Assembly (NCBI RefSeq): GCF_047663525.1
Contig: NC_092594.1
Span: forward strand, 39,498,001 to 39,562,000
Origin: Anas platyrhynchos
Taxonomy: Eukaryota > Chordata > Aves > Anseriformes > Anatidae
Direction of reading: 5' to 3'
Length of the DNA stretch: 64,000 nucleotides
The notes under the pieces: generated by a model
What the model saw: only the letters and a program-made list of their open reading frames with translations
The model's database searches: none
Told to the model about the DNA's origin: nothing
Shown here: positions 37,935 to 48,300 of the stretch, piece by piece
Layout: the number at the start of each line of letters is the position of its first letter
Numbering within the stretch: the first letter of the stretch is position 1
Made by a program: the position numbers and the translations under genes

Positions 37935-40900
37935 CTACATAAAACAAAAGACAGCATTTACCACAAGTTGTTTACATTTTAGAAAAGTATTAATAATTTC
38001 TGCAAGCTTTAAACCAAATTTTACAACCCAGGAATATTTTATGATGTTCTGAGATGAAATCAGAATGTAAAAGAACAATAAACAAGTTCCTTCCAGAAAA
38101 AATATGCTTTCTTTACCCCTTTTAAAACAGACTAACTATTTCAACAGGAAATACAGAGGTAGTGGAATAGGTTCAACAGAGCATTCTTTAAAATAAGAGT
38201 GTTATTCTCATACCTCAGTTGCAAGAAACAGACCAACTCCTATTATGCTAGATTCTTTACTCATAGTGTCTCTTGGATTTATCTCAATGGTACCTCTACA
38301 GCCCACAACCTGTTACAATGAAGTTAAAAGATAATTTAAGATATAACTGTTGAATTGCACTGCTAAAAAAAAAAACTCAAGTCAGTGAGTTTTATATACC
38401 TACCATCACCCTTCCTGCATAGGACAACAGATGCAAGTCAGTAGCAAGATTGATGTTGGAGAGCATTTCTATTATTATATCAACTCCTTGCATTTTCGTG
38501 TATTCCTATCCAAAATACAGTAACATGTTATTAAAGTCAACTACTGCTTTGGTGCTGTTGCATATTTCATATGCTACTGATAACATGTATATTACAATTT
38601 ATTATTTAATTTTTAAATACAGGCTTTGTGCTAAGGCTGAGAGTTAATAATTTTAACTTTAGCATATTTTGATAAGCTGAATTATGATAAATTATCATAC
38701 TGGGATTTGCTGAAATGTGTAAGTTTTTAAATGCCATTGCCTGTGAAGAAAGCTCAGCTTTTCTGACCTGGAAAATCTTTTCTTCTTGTAGAAATGAATC
38801 AGGCAGTTCACTATTGTTCCTAAATACGTTTATTTTTAAAAGCTTCCACAAACAACTGTTTATATATTTTTATAATGTTAATAAGAAAAATAGATGCTGC
38901 ATCAGCTAGGCCTGATACAAACGTACCTTTATTTTATCAATGTAATTAGCTTCTCTGTGATTAAATACTTGGTGAGCACCATTTCTCAGAACAATATTCA
39001 TGCCTTCCTCAGTTCCTGCCGTACCCAAAACCTTTAAACCGCAAGCTCTGGCAATTTGACATGCTGCTATTCCTACCTGAATAAGAGGAAGAAAGAAAAA
39101 ATTAAAAACGTTTTGCCTTTTCTTTCTTAATTTATCAAATATCAAAATGCTAAATTTATCAAATGTTATTTTATTTTTATTTGATAAAATAAAATATTTG
39201 ATATATTTTACCAGTGACTTAGAACTTAACCATTTAAAAAGTTGGCCTGATACTATTTCATCTATAATAGGTAACTTGAAGCTTAAGGATAACCTAATAG
39301 TCTTTGGTAAATGAAAATATGTTTCTGGAGACACAGTAAAATTTTGTGTTTTGTTGTGTGGAAAAGGGTAGACTTTTTCCCAGTAGCATATCATCAGATT
39401 TTAATTATATTAAAAACAAACAAAAAAAAAAAAAAAAAAAAACCACAACCATGCCATCAATTAAAATGCATTACAGCCAGACTGATTATCAGTGAAAAAT
39501 TCAAAAGAAGGTACATTTTTAAGAATCATTATGGAAGACAGCATGACTTTACAGAAAAGATGCAGCACAAACTATCTTTTCTCTTCAGCATGTGATTCAT
39601 CCCTATATGTGTATCTCACAGCTTTTGTAAATGTTCCCATAGCAAAGGATACAATTCCACAGAAAAAACTGATTTGGACTATATGTTTCAGCAAACCAAA
39701 AATCAATGTCATTTCAAGAAAGCAAGTAAAATACGTAACTATAGAAACACTACATTTAGCTTATAGAGGAAAAAAAAAAAAGAGGCTATGATGCTGAATG
39801 TCATTGCAGTATTTTAGAATGATATCAGAATTCTTCCCCGTATGAGACTGTCAAAATCACCTTTTTGCTGTCTACCAAATAATTCGTAAAACTGTCATTT
39901 CATAGCAGTTGTTTGGCTCATCAGTAGAAGCTGAACAAGAAAGTGCAGAGTATGAGAGATGAGTTAAATTCCTATGTTGTGTGACAGAGATACAAAGTTA
40001 CCTTGTCATGTAAAACCGAGGAAAATTAGATGTGCAATTTAACATAGTATTCAGTCATAAATTTATGTGTTCCAGTATCTCTCCATGGGCAGGTAGCTGT
40101 TAGGTAGTAGTAAAAATATCCCAGAAATGCATAGTTGCTACATAACAGTGATTACTTCTCAGAGAACTGAAAACATCTTGTACGTATTTTAAAATTACAG
40201 TTTTTCATTATTAGATTCACCTGAAGAAGATTGATTATACAGCTTCTGGATTAACTTCCAACTGCAGCAATGTGTTTATTATGTGACTTCTTTATTAGGG
40301 GCCTTATGCAATCATTCATGCAGTTTCATAGTTGTTAGGGATAACAGGGCTTTTGCTTTAAGAAAAAAAGTATCCTAAAGTGTCTGGAAGAAAAAACTAT
40401 TTTGTTAATCCATTTATTGATACAAATGTGACCGTAAATCAGACAGAAGCAGATAGAAGGACAGAAAACAGCATTTTCTATAACCTGCCTTCTCAAAATA
40501 CTTACACCCCCACTTGCACCATGCACTAAAACACTTTCTCCTGCTTTAGCATGGCCTCTGAAAGGAAACAAAAACAAACAAACAAACACGGACATTACAA
40601 TTATGATACATAATCATTATATATTAGAGTGCATATACTGACATTAAATATTATCTTTTACACATAATTATTTTCCAGTTTATGTTATCACTAAACAGGT
40701 ATAATCAGACTCTGGAAAACAAGGAGACAAAATAAACCTTTTAATTTATGAATTCAAGTAACATACAGTTATGTCAACATGCAACTAGCAGCATGTAACA
40801 GTCTGATACTGAACCCCAATTCACAATCTTCACCTGCTAAAAAACTTAAAATAAACCACACTAGTTTTAACCATTTGTTCTATTACACCAAACCAGACTT

Positions 40901-43694
40901 CCAATTCTAAGTTCTCATCTAGCTGACATGGAAGTCTGGCTTTTACTCATTATACAGTCCTACAGACAGGCCAATATAGAGAGTTTCTTTACCAGAGAGG
41001 TTCATAAAGAAAAGAGGTGATTCTGTTCTACAGCGCATTGTCAGGTTAATTAAGAATTAGAACTATTCCCATTTTTCCTCCCTAGCTAGAACACCAGTGA
41101 GCACTGAAAAAGAGTTCCACTTTTATTATGTGATACATACTGAAGAAGCCTTTCCACATCTGTTCTCTCAGGAAGGAACACTTAACAGGAAAATACAGTC
41201 ACTAGCTTCTAGGTAAATCATCTGACAATTCTCTCAGTATAACAAATAAAACTTAAGTCTTTTAAACATTTTGCACTTGTTAGTGTCTCCATCCCCCCAT
41301 TTTACAGGACAATGACAAACACGGGATTCAATATTTTAAATGTTCAAAAGTAAAATGCAGAAGCTTAGATTTGGCAACTTACTTTTGGAAAAGAGCACGA
41401 TAAGCAGTGAAGTAGGGTATTCCAATTGCTGCTCCTTGTTTGAAGTCCAATTTATCCGACAAAGGAAAGACTCGATTAGCTGCAGCAAGTGCATAATCTG
41501 CATAACCTCCAGAGATCGTATCAATGCTAAAAACCTTGTCTCCTTTCTAGAAAGCAGGAAAAGGAAATAGAGAAATTAATAATTTGTCTTACTTCCTTTT
41601 GTAATAAACATTAAGAACTAGCTCGGTCTATTTCTAACAGCTCTCCGTTAAAAATGAACTGTTATCTTTGCCACAGAGAAGGTTTTTATAAATGCTAATG
41701 CATACAATCAACGTAACAGCAACCATATAATTTCATATACTTAAAGTGTCATAATTACTGCTCTACAGTGCTCTACAGTGTAACACACAAACCTACTGTC
41801 TCATTAATATTAAACTTAATAAATTTGACCATCAAAGAATTCATTCACAGATTTCAAGTGAAAAAAAAAAGTTTTACAAACACAAAAGAAAGGTTTCTTA
41901 ATTATTTTTGTTTAAACATGGAGAAAAGACACACTTAATATACCCTAAAGTAAGTAAATACTGCAGCTGTTCTTCAGCAGCGAATACTCAAGCCATCAAT
42001 TCACTAGGTTACGCAGGAGACAGACCACCTAGCACTGTACTTTACAGGTGTGCTTAGGTGCTTCAGTCCTGCTGGTGGACTGGAATGCCAGCTGCTGGGG
42101 TCCGGGTACGTATCCCACTCAGTTTGTATCTGCTCGCAGAACATCATCATCACCCATTAAATTTCACAGTTAATTAGGTCTGATTTTTCTACTATTTATG
42201 TGTCGACTGCTGTAAGTACACAGCATGCAGACTACTCTCTTTTATTCAAGCAACAAGCATCATGATTTCCACAAGGAACAAAAAGCTAACATAGCAGATA
42301 CAGCAAGCTACTGATAAGAAAATATGAATAAACATGATTCTTCCCCCTGAATAACCAAATCTCTCACCTCTCCCACAACAGTTACACAAATTTGAAGTTG
42401 GGAAATTCCAGAATGATTTTAACAGTAATTTATACATTTGTCTGAGACCAAAAGTCTATAGTAACTTGAAAGGAAGAACAGATGTAAAAACTATGTAAAT
42501 TTCATAGGTATCTTTTAGCAAAATGATAATTGCCTTCTTTTTTTCCAAAATATCCTCCCCTCTAAGAAAACCTAAGTAAAATTACTAGACTGTATTTGAC
42601 CTGTCTTAACAACAAATATTTAATTTATGCTTTTTTTTTTTTTTTGGTCAGCAAAATAAGAGCTATTTTCATTTCCCCAAAAGCCATAAAGAATTATTTC
42701 AGTTCTGCATGGAATTACCAAATAATAATTTCAAATATATCTGTGATGCCATAAAAGTACTTCTGAACCACAACTATTGTACACTTGATATCATTGCTTT
42801 AAGCAGACAAACTGAAGTGCCTTGTCCGAGACCTTGTAACACTTGGAGGTTCACAGCAGCCTAAAAAACTTCCCCACAATTCAGTCTGCAGACTCTGCAT
42901 TGCCAGTATGATCCTGCTGCAAGCTTTTGCCAGTCAATGAAAATGATTTTCTCCCTCCAAAATAGATTAAATTATTATAAGCAGCAAAACAGTAACAGTA
43001 GTACAGCAATCACACAAAGAGGATTCAGTACACAGTAATGAATTAAAAGCCACCATATAAATACCTTGAACGTTGTCACATGTTCCCCAACACTTTCAAT
43101 CACACCAGAAACATCTGTGCCAGGAGTATAAGGTAAAGCTGGTTTTCTAGCGTAATTTCCGGAACGAATATATGTCTCAACAGGATTCACCCCACAGGCA
43201 TGGACTTTAATTAATACCTAAAAGAAAGCAAGTTTGTTAAACAATAATTGAAAAGGTTTAAAGTTTAGAATTCACAGCAGAGTATCATAGCATCACAGCA
43301 TTTTAACTAAACTCTTACAGTCAGCACAAAAAAACAACATTGAACTGAACTAAACCAGCGCTGAACTAAAGTTATATTCAGGTAATCCTTTATGTGGAAT
43401 GTGTACAACAGTACATAGAACAGTTTAAAAAACAAACATCTGCTAAATATGATGTCTCGGCCAGTATGAACAGGCTGATCGACAAGTACAAACTGAGGAT
43501 GAAAAGTGTTGCTTTGCACACTTCATTGTTCACACTCTGTTCTCTGTGTAGCTATTCAGGCCATACAACTCACATACCTGATTTTCTTTTGGGACAGGAA
43601 TTAAAACATCTGCCTGGAGTTTAAGTACTTCAGGGCCACCAAATTCAAACACTCTGACAGCTCTCATTACATTTCTTGTGGTTGCCATAGCCAT
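37773..43694 (-). CDS. CRYZ: CRYZ, zeta-crystallin / NADPH:quinone oxidoreductase, 8 coding exons
   Basis: Coding exons in order are 43694-43578, 43217-43065, 41546-41383, 40557-40506, 39076-38927, 38505-38404, 38309-38214 and 37934-37773. All have GT/AG borders, and they join to 331 residues (human 329). It belongs to the zinc-free quinone reductase branch of the medium-chain dehydrogenase/reductase superfamily and reduces ortho-quinones by one electron using NADPH as a cytosolic homotetramer. Mammalian CRYZ also binds AU-rich elements in mRNAs such as glutaminase. Visible motifs are [12 protein letters not shown] (residues 50-61), [10 protein letters not shown] (101-110), the nucleotide-binding [16 protein letters not shown] (156-171) and [20 protein letters not shown] (252-271). 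Two in-frame ATGs six bases apart (43,694 and 43,688) begin [11 protein letters not shown] 5' non-coding exon presumably lies in the CpG island at 44.4-45.2 kb; a GTGGGT near 44,789 is a weak candidate for its donor. Confidence 0.97.
38214..38309 (-). CDS. CRYZ: CRYZ coding exon 7
   Basis: Residues 247-278, [20 protein letters not shown] and on to GLFLATE. Phase 0-0, donor GTATGA. Confidence 0.97.
38404..38505 (-). CDS. CRYZ: CRYZ coding exon 6
   Basis: Residues 213-246, [20 protein letters not shown] and on to YAGRVM. Phase 0-0, donor GTAGGT. Confidence 0.97.
38927..39076 (-). CDS. CRYZ: CRYZ coding exon 5
   Basis: Residues 163-212, [20 protein letters not shown] and on to [11 protein letters not shown]. 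This is the central Rossmann fold. Phase 0-0, donor GTACGT. Confidence 0.97.
39077..40505 (-). other. CRYZ: CRYZ intron between coding exons 4 and 5
   Basis: 1.4 kb, AT-rich, with a poly(A) run near 39,422-39,441. No exon or recognisable mobile element was seen. Confidence 0.6.
40506..40557 (-). CDS. CRYZ: CRYZ coding exon 4 (52 nt)
   Basis: Completes the split Lys codon and encodes [17 protein letters not shown], the start of the Rossmann nucleotide-binding loop. Donor GTAAGT. Confidence 0.96.
40562..40588. repeat. (AAAC)n microsatellite in CRYZ intron
   Basis: Four to five AAAC units immediately upstream (in gene sense) of the 52-nt exon. On the minus strand this gives the T/G-rich polypyrimidine-like tract of the acceptor. 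Confidence 0.85.
41383..41546 (-). CDS. CRYZ: CRYZ coding exon 3
   Basis: Residues 91-145, [20 protein letters not shown] and on to [12 protein letters not shown], ending in phase 2 at the donor GTAAGT. Confidence 0.97.
41547..43064 (-). other. CRYZ: CRYZ intron between coding exons 2 and 3
   Basis: 1.5 kb, AT-rich. Contains the perfect 10-bp direct duplication 'tgctctacag' near 41,759-41,780. No other element was identified. Confidence 0.6.
43065..43217 (-). CDS. CRYZ: CRYZ coding exon 2
   Basis: Residues 40-90, [20 protein letters not shown] and on to HVTTFK. This is the GroES-like catalytic fold, including the Tyr of the VETYIRSG motif. Phase 0-0, donor GTATTT. Confidence 0.97.
43578..43694 (-). 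CDS. CRYZ: CRYZ coding exon 1 (genomic exon 2)
   Basis: Residues 1-39, [20 protein letters not shown] and on to VPKENQ. The acceptor CAG precedes base 43,702, leaving 8 nt of 5' UTR before the ATG, so an upstream non-coding exon is required. Donor GTATGT. Confidence 0.96.
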
Positions 43695-44884
43695 CAGAAT
43701 ATCTGGAAAAAAGACAGAAAACAACCTCCTCTCAAGTAACAGATTAAAACAAGCCTCACTCCTGATTTAATTTTTGTTTAAAAAAAAAAAAAAAAGTCTC
43801 CCCAAAAGGCAGAAAAATAACCCCACCATTTGCAGGACTTCATGGGTGTTAGGAGTTATATGGAAATCATTTATCCATAGAAGTATTTCTACAACAGCTC
43901 CTGTAAACATTGCACTGGCTATACCGTATGCAGTGATGCGTGGTGCTTTGGGGAAAAGCACTGTCCGTGTACTGTTACCTTCTAGCACAATAAACCTTGA
44001 GTTGCTGAAGAAAAGCCTGTTGCACACCAGCTGCCTGGCTAATCTAACCAAGTAGCACTGCAGTCCCTGCTTCGCTTACTATCAAACTCGTGCAAAAACG
44101 AAAAAAAAAAGAAAAACAACAACAAAAAACAACAGCTTTCAGAACTAAAAGATACCATAGGGTATTAAAATAAGTCAGGATAAAATAAAGTACAGACTGC
44201 AGTTCATGATGTCAGCTGGGTTTGGATTTAGCCACTGCAGCTGTACGCAGCAGAGGCGGTGGATCACAGCCCCGTGCCTTGATGTCAGCGATGACAATTT
44301 ATCAACGCGTCAAGCTGGGACTACCCCAATGCACCCTGTCGTAAGGTATTAACTAACGCCACAAGCGAAGTCCTTCTGTCACAGGAGAAGTTGTGCGGGC
44401 ATCCTTCAGCAACACGGCCCATTCCGACAGGGTGGTTCCTGGGCACAGCAAATCCTCGCGGGCCTGCAGAGAGCCGCACGCGGTGCTGCAGGAGGCCCGC
44501 GGGCCGTGCTCTGCCTGGGCCCTGGCCGCGGGCAGGTGGCGCTGTGAAACGTGCCCGACCTCAGCGCTGCTCTCCGCGCCCAACGCACGGCGCCCAACGC
44601 GTCCGATGCTCGGTTCCTGCTGCAGCCGGGGGGCCCAGCCGGCCGCAGCCTGCCCCAAGGAGGCGGCAACAGCCTCCCCCCCCCCCCCCGCCGTGAGCAC
44701 CGATCCCCGGCCGCACCGCACCGCACGCCTGGCCCGGGAGCACGGAACGGCCCGGGGGGCACGGCCCGGGGGGCGCGGCCCGGCACCCACCCTGCAGCGC
44801 CGCGGGACGGAGAGGAGCCGGGCCCGGCTTCCCCTGCAGGTGGGCCCCGAGCCGCTATGGCCCGGCTCCGAGACAGCCCCGGCC

Positions 44885-44940
44885 CTGGGCCGCGGCCCCG
44901 CCCCCATGGCCCCGCCCCGTCAGGCCCCGCCCCGGCTCCC
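44885..44940. promoter_or_regulatory. cluster of GC boxes (Sp/KLF-type)
   Basis: Three closely spaced CCCCGCCCC-type motifs, e.g. 'ggccccgcccccatgg', 'ggccccgccccgtcagg' and 'ccccgccccgg', lie midway in the island about 290 bp upstream of the TYW3 ATG. They are typical of a TATA-less bidirectional promoter. Confidence 0.6.
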
Positions 44941-45141
44941 CCTGCGCGCTCTCCGCGGCCTGCTCTGCCCGCCCCGGCCGCCGCCCGGTGCCGCCGCCAG
45001 CTCCCGCCCCGCCGCCCGGGGCAGAGCGGAGGCCCGGGGACGAGCGCCGGCCCCTCCCGCCGGCCGCGTGCCTCCGCCGGCCCCAGCTGCTCGGCGGCGG
45101 GGCGCGGCCGGGGGCGGGCGCTGCAGGCCTGGCGGGCCCCG

Positions 45142-45155
45142 CCCTCGCGCGAGGG
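45142..45155. promoter_or_regulatory. 14-bp perfect palindrome upstream of TYW3
   Basis: CCCTCGCGCGAGGG is identical to its reverse complement and lies 55 bp upstream of the TYW3 ATG. It resembles CG-rich palindromic promoter motifs of the TCTCGCGAGA class without matching exactly. A regulatory role is inference. Confidence 0.45.
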
Positions 45156-45209
45156 AAGGAGGTTTGGGCCTCGCGGGCCCCCGTCGGCCGCCGCGCCCCG
45201 CCCCGCGCC

Positions 45210-45383
45210 ATGGCGGCCTTCGGGCGGTGGAAGGCGCAGCGCCTGGCGCGGGCGGACGCCAGCCGTAAGGGCGCCCTGGACGAGCGCGCGGCGCCCGTGG
45301 TGCGGCTGCTGAACGCGCGGGCGCGGTTCTGCACCACCAGCTCCTGCGCGGGCCGCCTGGTGCTGGCGCAGGGCGGCGCCGCG
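45210..45383 (+). CDS. TYW3: TYW3 coding exon 1
   Basis: Residues 1-58, [20 protein letters not shown] and on to [18 protein letters not shown]. Donor GTGAGC, phase 0. The following intron is only 125 nt. Confidence 0.96.
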
Positions 45384-48300
45384 GTGAGCGCACGGCGGGG
45401 CGGGGCCGGGCCCGGGGGGCTGCCGGGGAGGGACCGGGACCGGGGCCGGGCCGGGCGGGGCGGGAGCCGCTCCTCGGGAGCCCGCCCGTGAGCTGCTGTC
45501 CCCGGCAGGAGGACGCCGAGCGCCGCGGGGCGCCGAAGAAGGGCTGCGAGTGGCTGCTGGTGACGCACGAGCCGTGCCGCCGCGACGAGCTGGTGAGCGG
45601 GACCGGGCGGGGCGGGAAGGGCCGGGCCGGGCTCCAGCCGCGCCGTCTGCGCGCACCGGGGCTGGGGCTGGGGCTGGCGGCGCGCAGCGAGCGCTCCCTG
45701 AGGCGCTGCGGGGCCTGAGGCAGCAGCTGGCCGCCCCTCGGGGGGGAGTTCGCAGCAGGGATGTTTCTTGCCAAAAAGCTCCCTGTGCTTATAATTTTTT
45801 CCCGTTGCAGCAGGTATTCGGCCTTTCCTGAAAGGCTCCTGCCACAGGAACGGTGTTGTTCATCTATTCGTTGTTTTTCCTGCTGCTCGGGTTGCCAGCG
45901 AGGTATCAGCTGGAGATTAACCCTGGTTTAAATGCCTTCACCTCCAGCAGCAAAATAAAACTGACTTTTGTAGGATGCTTGCTGGTATTTTTACAATGAT
46001 GACTGAGTCGTTAACAGCCAAGGCTGGGCTAAAACAGAGCAGCGTGTGCCTTGGTCATACCGAATTGCCTCAGGAAAATAGGCATGTGCCTAACACAAGT
46101 TCCATCTGAGATGATGCTTGCTCCACAGGTGCAGGATGATGTGGCTTCGTCCTGTCCTCCACCAGTCAGAGCCTGCAGGTTGCAGCGGTAACTGTAGAGT
46201 GGGTTACAGAATGGGTCGGTTCTGGTTAACAAATGTTTCTTTAATGGAAGTGATTAATTTCCACAGCCTGTGGCTATTTCTGCTTCATTGTTTTGGTCAG
46301 CAGTTTAAGAAGCGACCAAAATTAATTCCTTTGCTTACAGTAAAGGCCGACGTGTTTAGGTTAGTGTGCCAGTGAGTGAGTGTGTTCATTTCATAAGTAG
46401 TAACTTCTTCATTAAAAAAAGGTCTTGCTTGCTGTGAGAACAGCCTTCATTTACAAGCAGACACTTGAAAATAGTGTAACAATGAATCTCTTACACAGCA
46501 TTTTTAATTGTGTCTTAAAATCCCCTGAAATATAATTTTTTTTTTTCTTTCAAAATACTGTGCCTTCTATGTGCATTTCTTTCCATGGTCTGTCCCAGAA
46601 CTGAAGCAGTTACAAGGTCCCAAATTCCTTCTCTCAAATCACAGCTTGCTCTGCCATACATGTACATTTGCACACATTCATATAAAAAATTTCTTCCAAA
46701 TATTCTTCACTGGTATTTGTTTTAGCAGAACAGAACTTGCTGCTACTTCCATCAGTATATTTCAGGCTGAGTAGCACACTGTAGGATGTTGCTATTGACT
46801 CCTGTGAGAGGAAATGCTCTGATCTTTCCCGTTCCTTTAGCAAGTAAACTCGATTTTTTTTTTAATGCATGAATTGTAAGAAAAATGTCTGAATAATTTT
46901 TAAACACCTTTGATAAAGGTTTGCCAGTCCAATATTTAGGAAATGAGAAGGGAAATCAGAATCATATACTCTGATTTGCTTTTCTGCTTTCAAAGTATTT
47001 CACTTCACCATGTATGTTAATGAGCATGAGATCTTTATTTTATTTTTATCCCCGTATCCTCCCAGCACTTAGAGAAAAAGCATTATGTATTATTAAGGAG
47101 CTCTTCACAAGGTTATTGACGTGACACAAGCATAATCTCAGAATTACACAAGTGACATAAAACTGGTGTATTTCTTTTCCTTCACAATTTACTGGTGTGA
47201 GTTTCAGCCGCCTTCAGCTTCGGATTTCTGGATGTGTGTACAGCAGAACTGGGGTAGCCAGCATTTAGCACTTCAGGATATGCACACGCACAGTGTTCAG
47301 TTCTACCAGGCCCTATGCATACATAGTTTAATCCACCCGTATGTATGTATGGACCTACAAAGTATGTCCTCAGCTGCTGTTTATTGCTGACAAACCTTTC
47401 AAAGTGTTAGTACAGGATACCTCACAAGTACTTGACTGTGAGTGTAAGGTTTCCTACGAGTGCATCATTGCTCATCCCTGTCTCATGAGTAGGTTTTGCC
47501 AAATGCGGGGGGCTACACGCTGCTCTTGTCAGATGGTATCTTACCTGGGCTAGGAGCCATACAACATGGAAGTGAAAGTGTTTGCTGCAACACAGACATT
47601 TGCCCTTCCTGAAACAGGGGCTGTTTTCTGTGTTAGTAAATGTGCTGCCATGGTTTCATTAAACGATACCAGTCATTTTCTGCTTCCTATCTCTATCAAT
47701 TGCTCTTGTGGTCGAAAGAGAGGGATTTTCATTCTTGTGAGCTTTCTTACTCACCAGAGACAAATACTTTCTGCCATTTCATGGTAGCAGTTAAACTTTG
47801 ACTATTTAGACACTGGGTTGGAATCAGATGATCTTCAAGGTCCCTTCCAAAGCAGACAACTCTTTGATTCTGTAACATGAGGTACCTACTCTTGTTCCCA
47901 ATAAGTATTCTCCCATGCACTTAACTGGGAGCAAGTCTGGGCCTCAAGGTTTGTGGAATTAATAGGGAACTACTGAAAGTAATTTCTCATTAATTTGAGT
48001 TTACAGAAACTTAATTGATTTAGAAGCAATAAGGTGATGATTTAAAAAAAAAAATTACCAAAAATGTTTTGTTCCATTAGTAAGCTGTTTGATGAAATAA
48101 GTATTGTAAGACAGCTTTGAGGTGGTGCTAACAAACATTGATCATTTCAGCCAATAGGGCTTTTGTAGCTATTTGTATTCTCACTGAAAAGCTACCTCTA
48201 AAGTATCTGCTACATTAATTAGCTTTTGCAGGGAAATAGAAACCCTTAAAAACACCCTCACTGGAATCACACACGCTCACACAGCTAATAATGCGCTCTC

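Larger units (their letters stand above)
44400..45720. promoter_or_regulatory. CRYZ/TYW3 bidirectional CpG-island promoter
   Basis: About 1.3 kb of extreme G+C and CpG density between the first coding exons of CRYZ (minus) and TYW3 (plus), extending through TYW3 exons 1-2. It is TATA-less, with repeated GC boxes. Long open frames on both strands here (up to 416 codons) come from composition and show no family features. The head-to-head layout implies a shared promoter; transcription start sites are not visible directly. Confidence 0.85.

Noticed and set aside
44406-45656. 416-codon minus-strand ORF and a 291-codon plus-strand ORF
   Set aside because: They lie in the CRYZ/TYW3 CpG island and overlap TYW3 exons 1-2. 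The Arg/Pro/Ala/Gly composition reflects GC content and no domain is visible.
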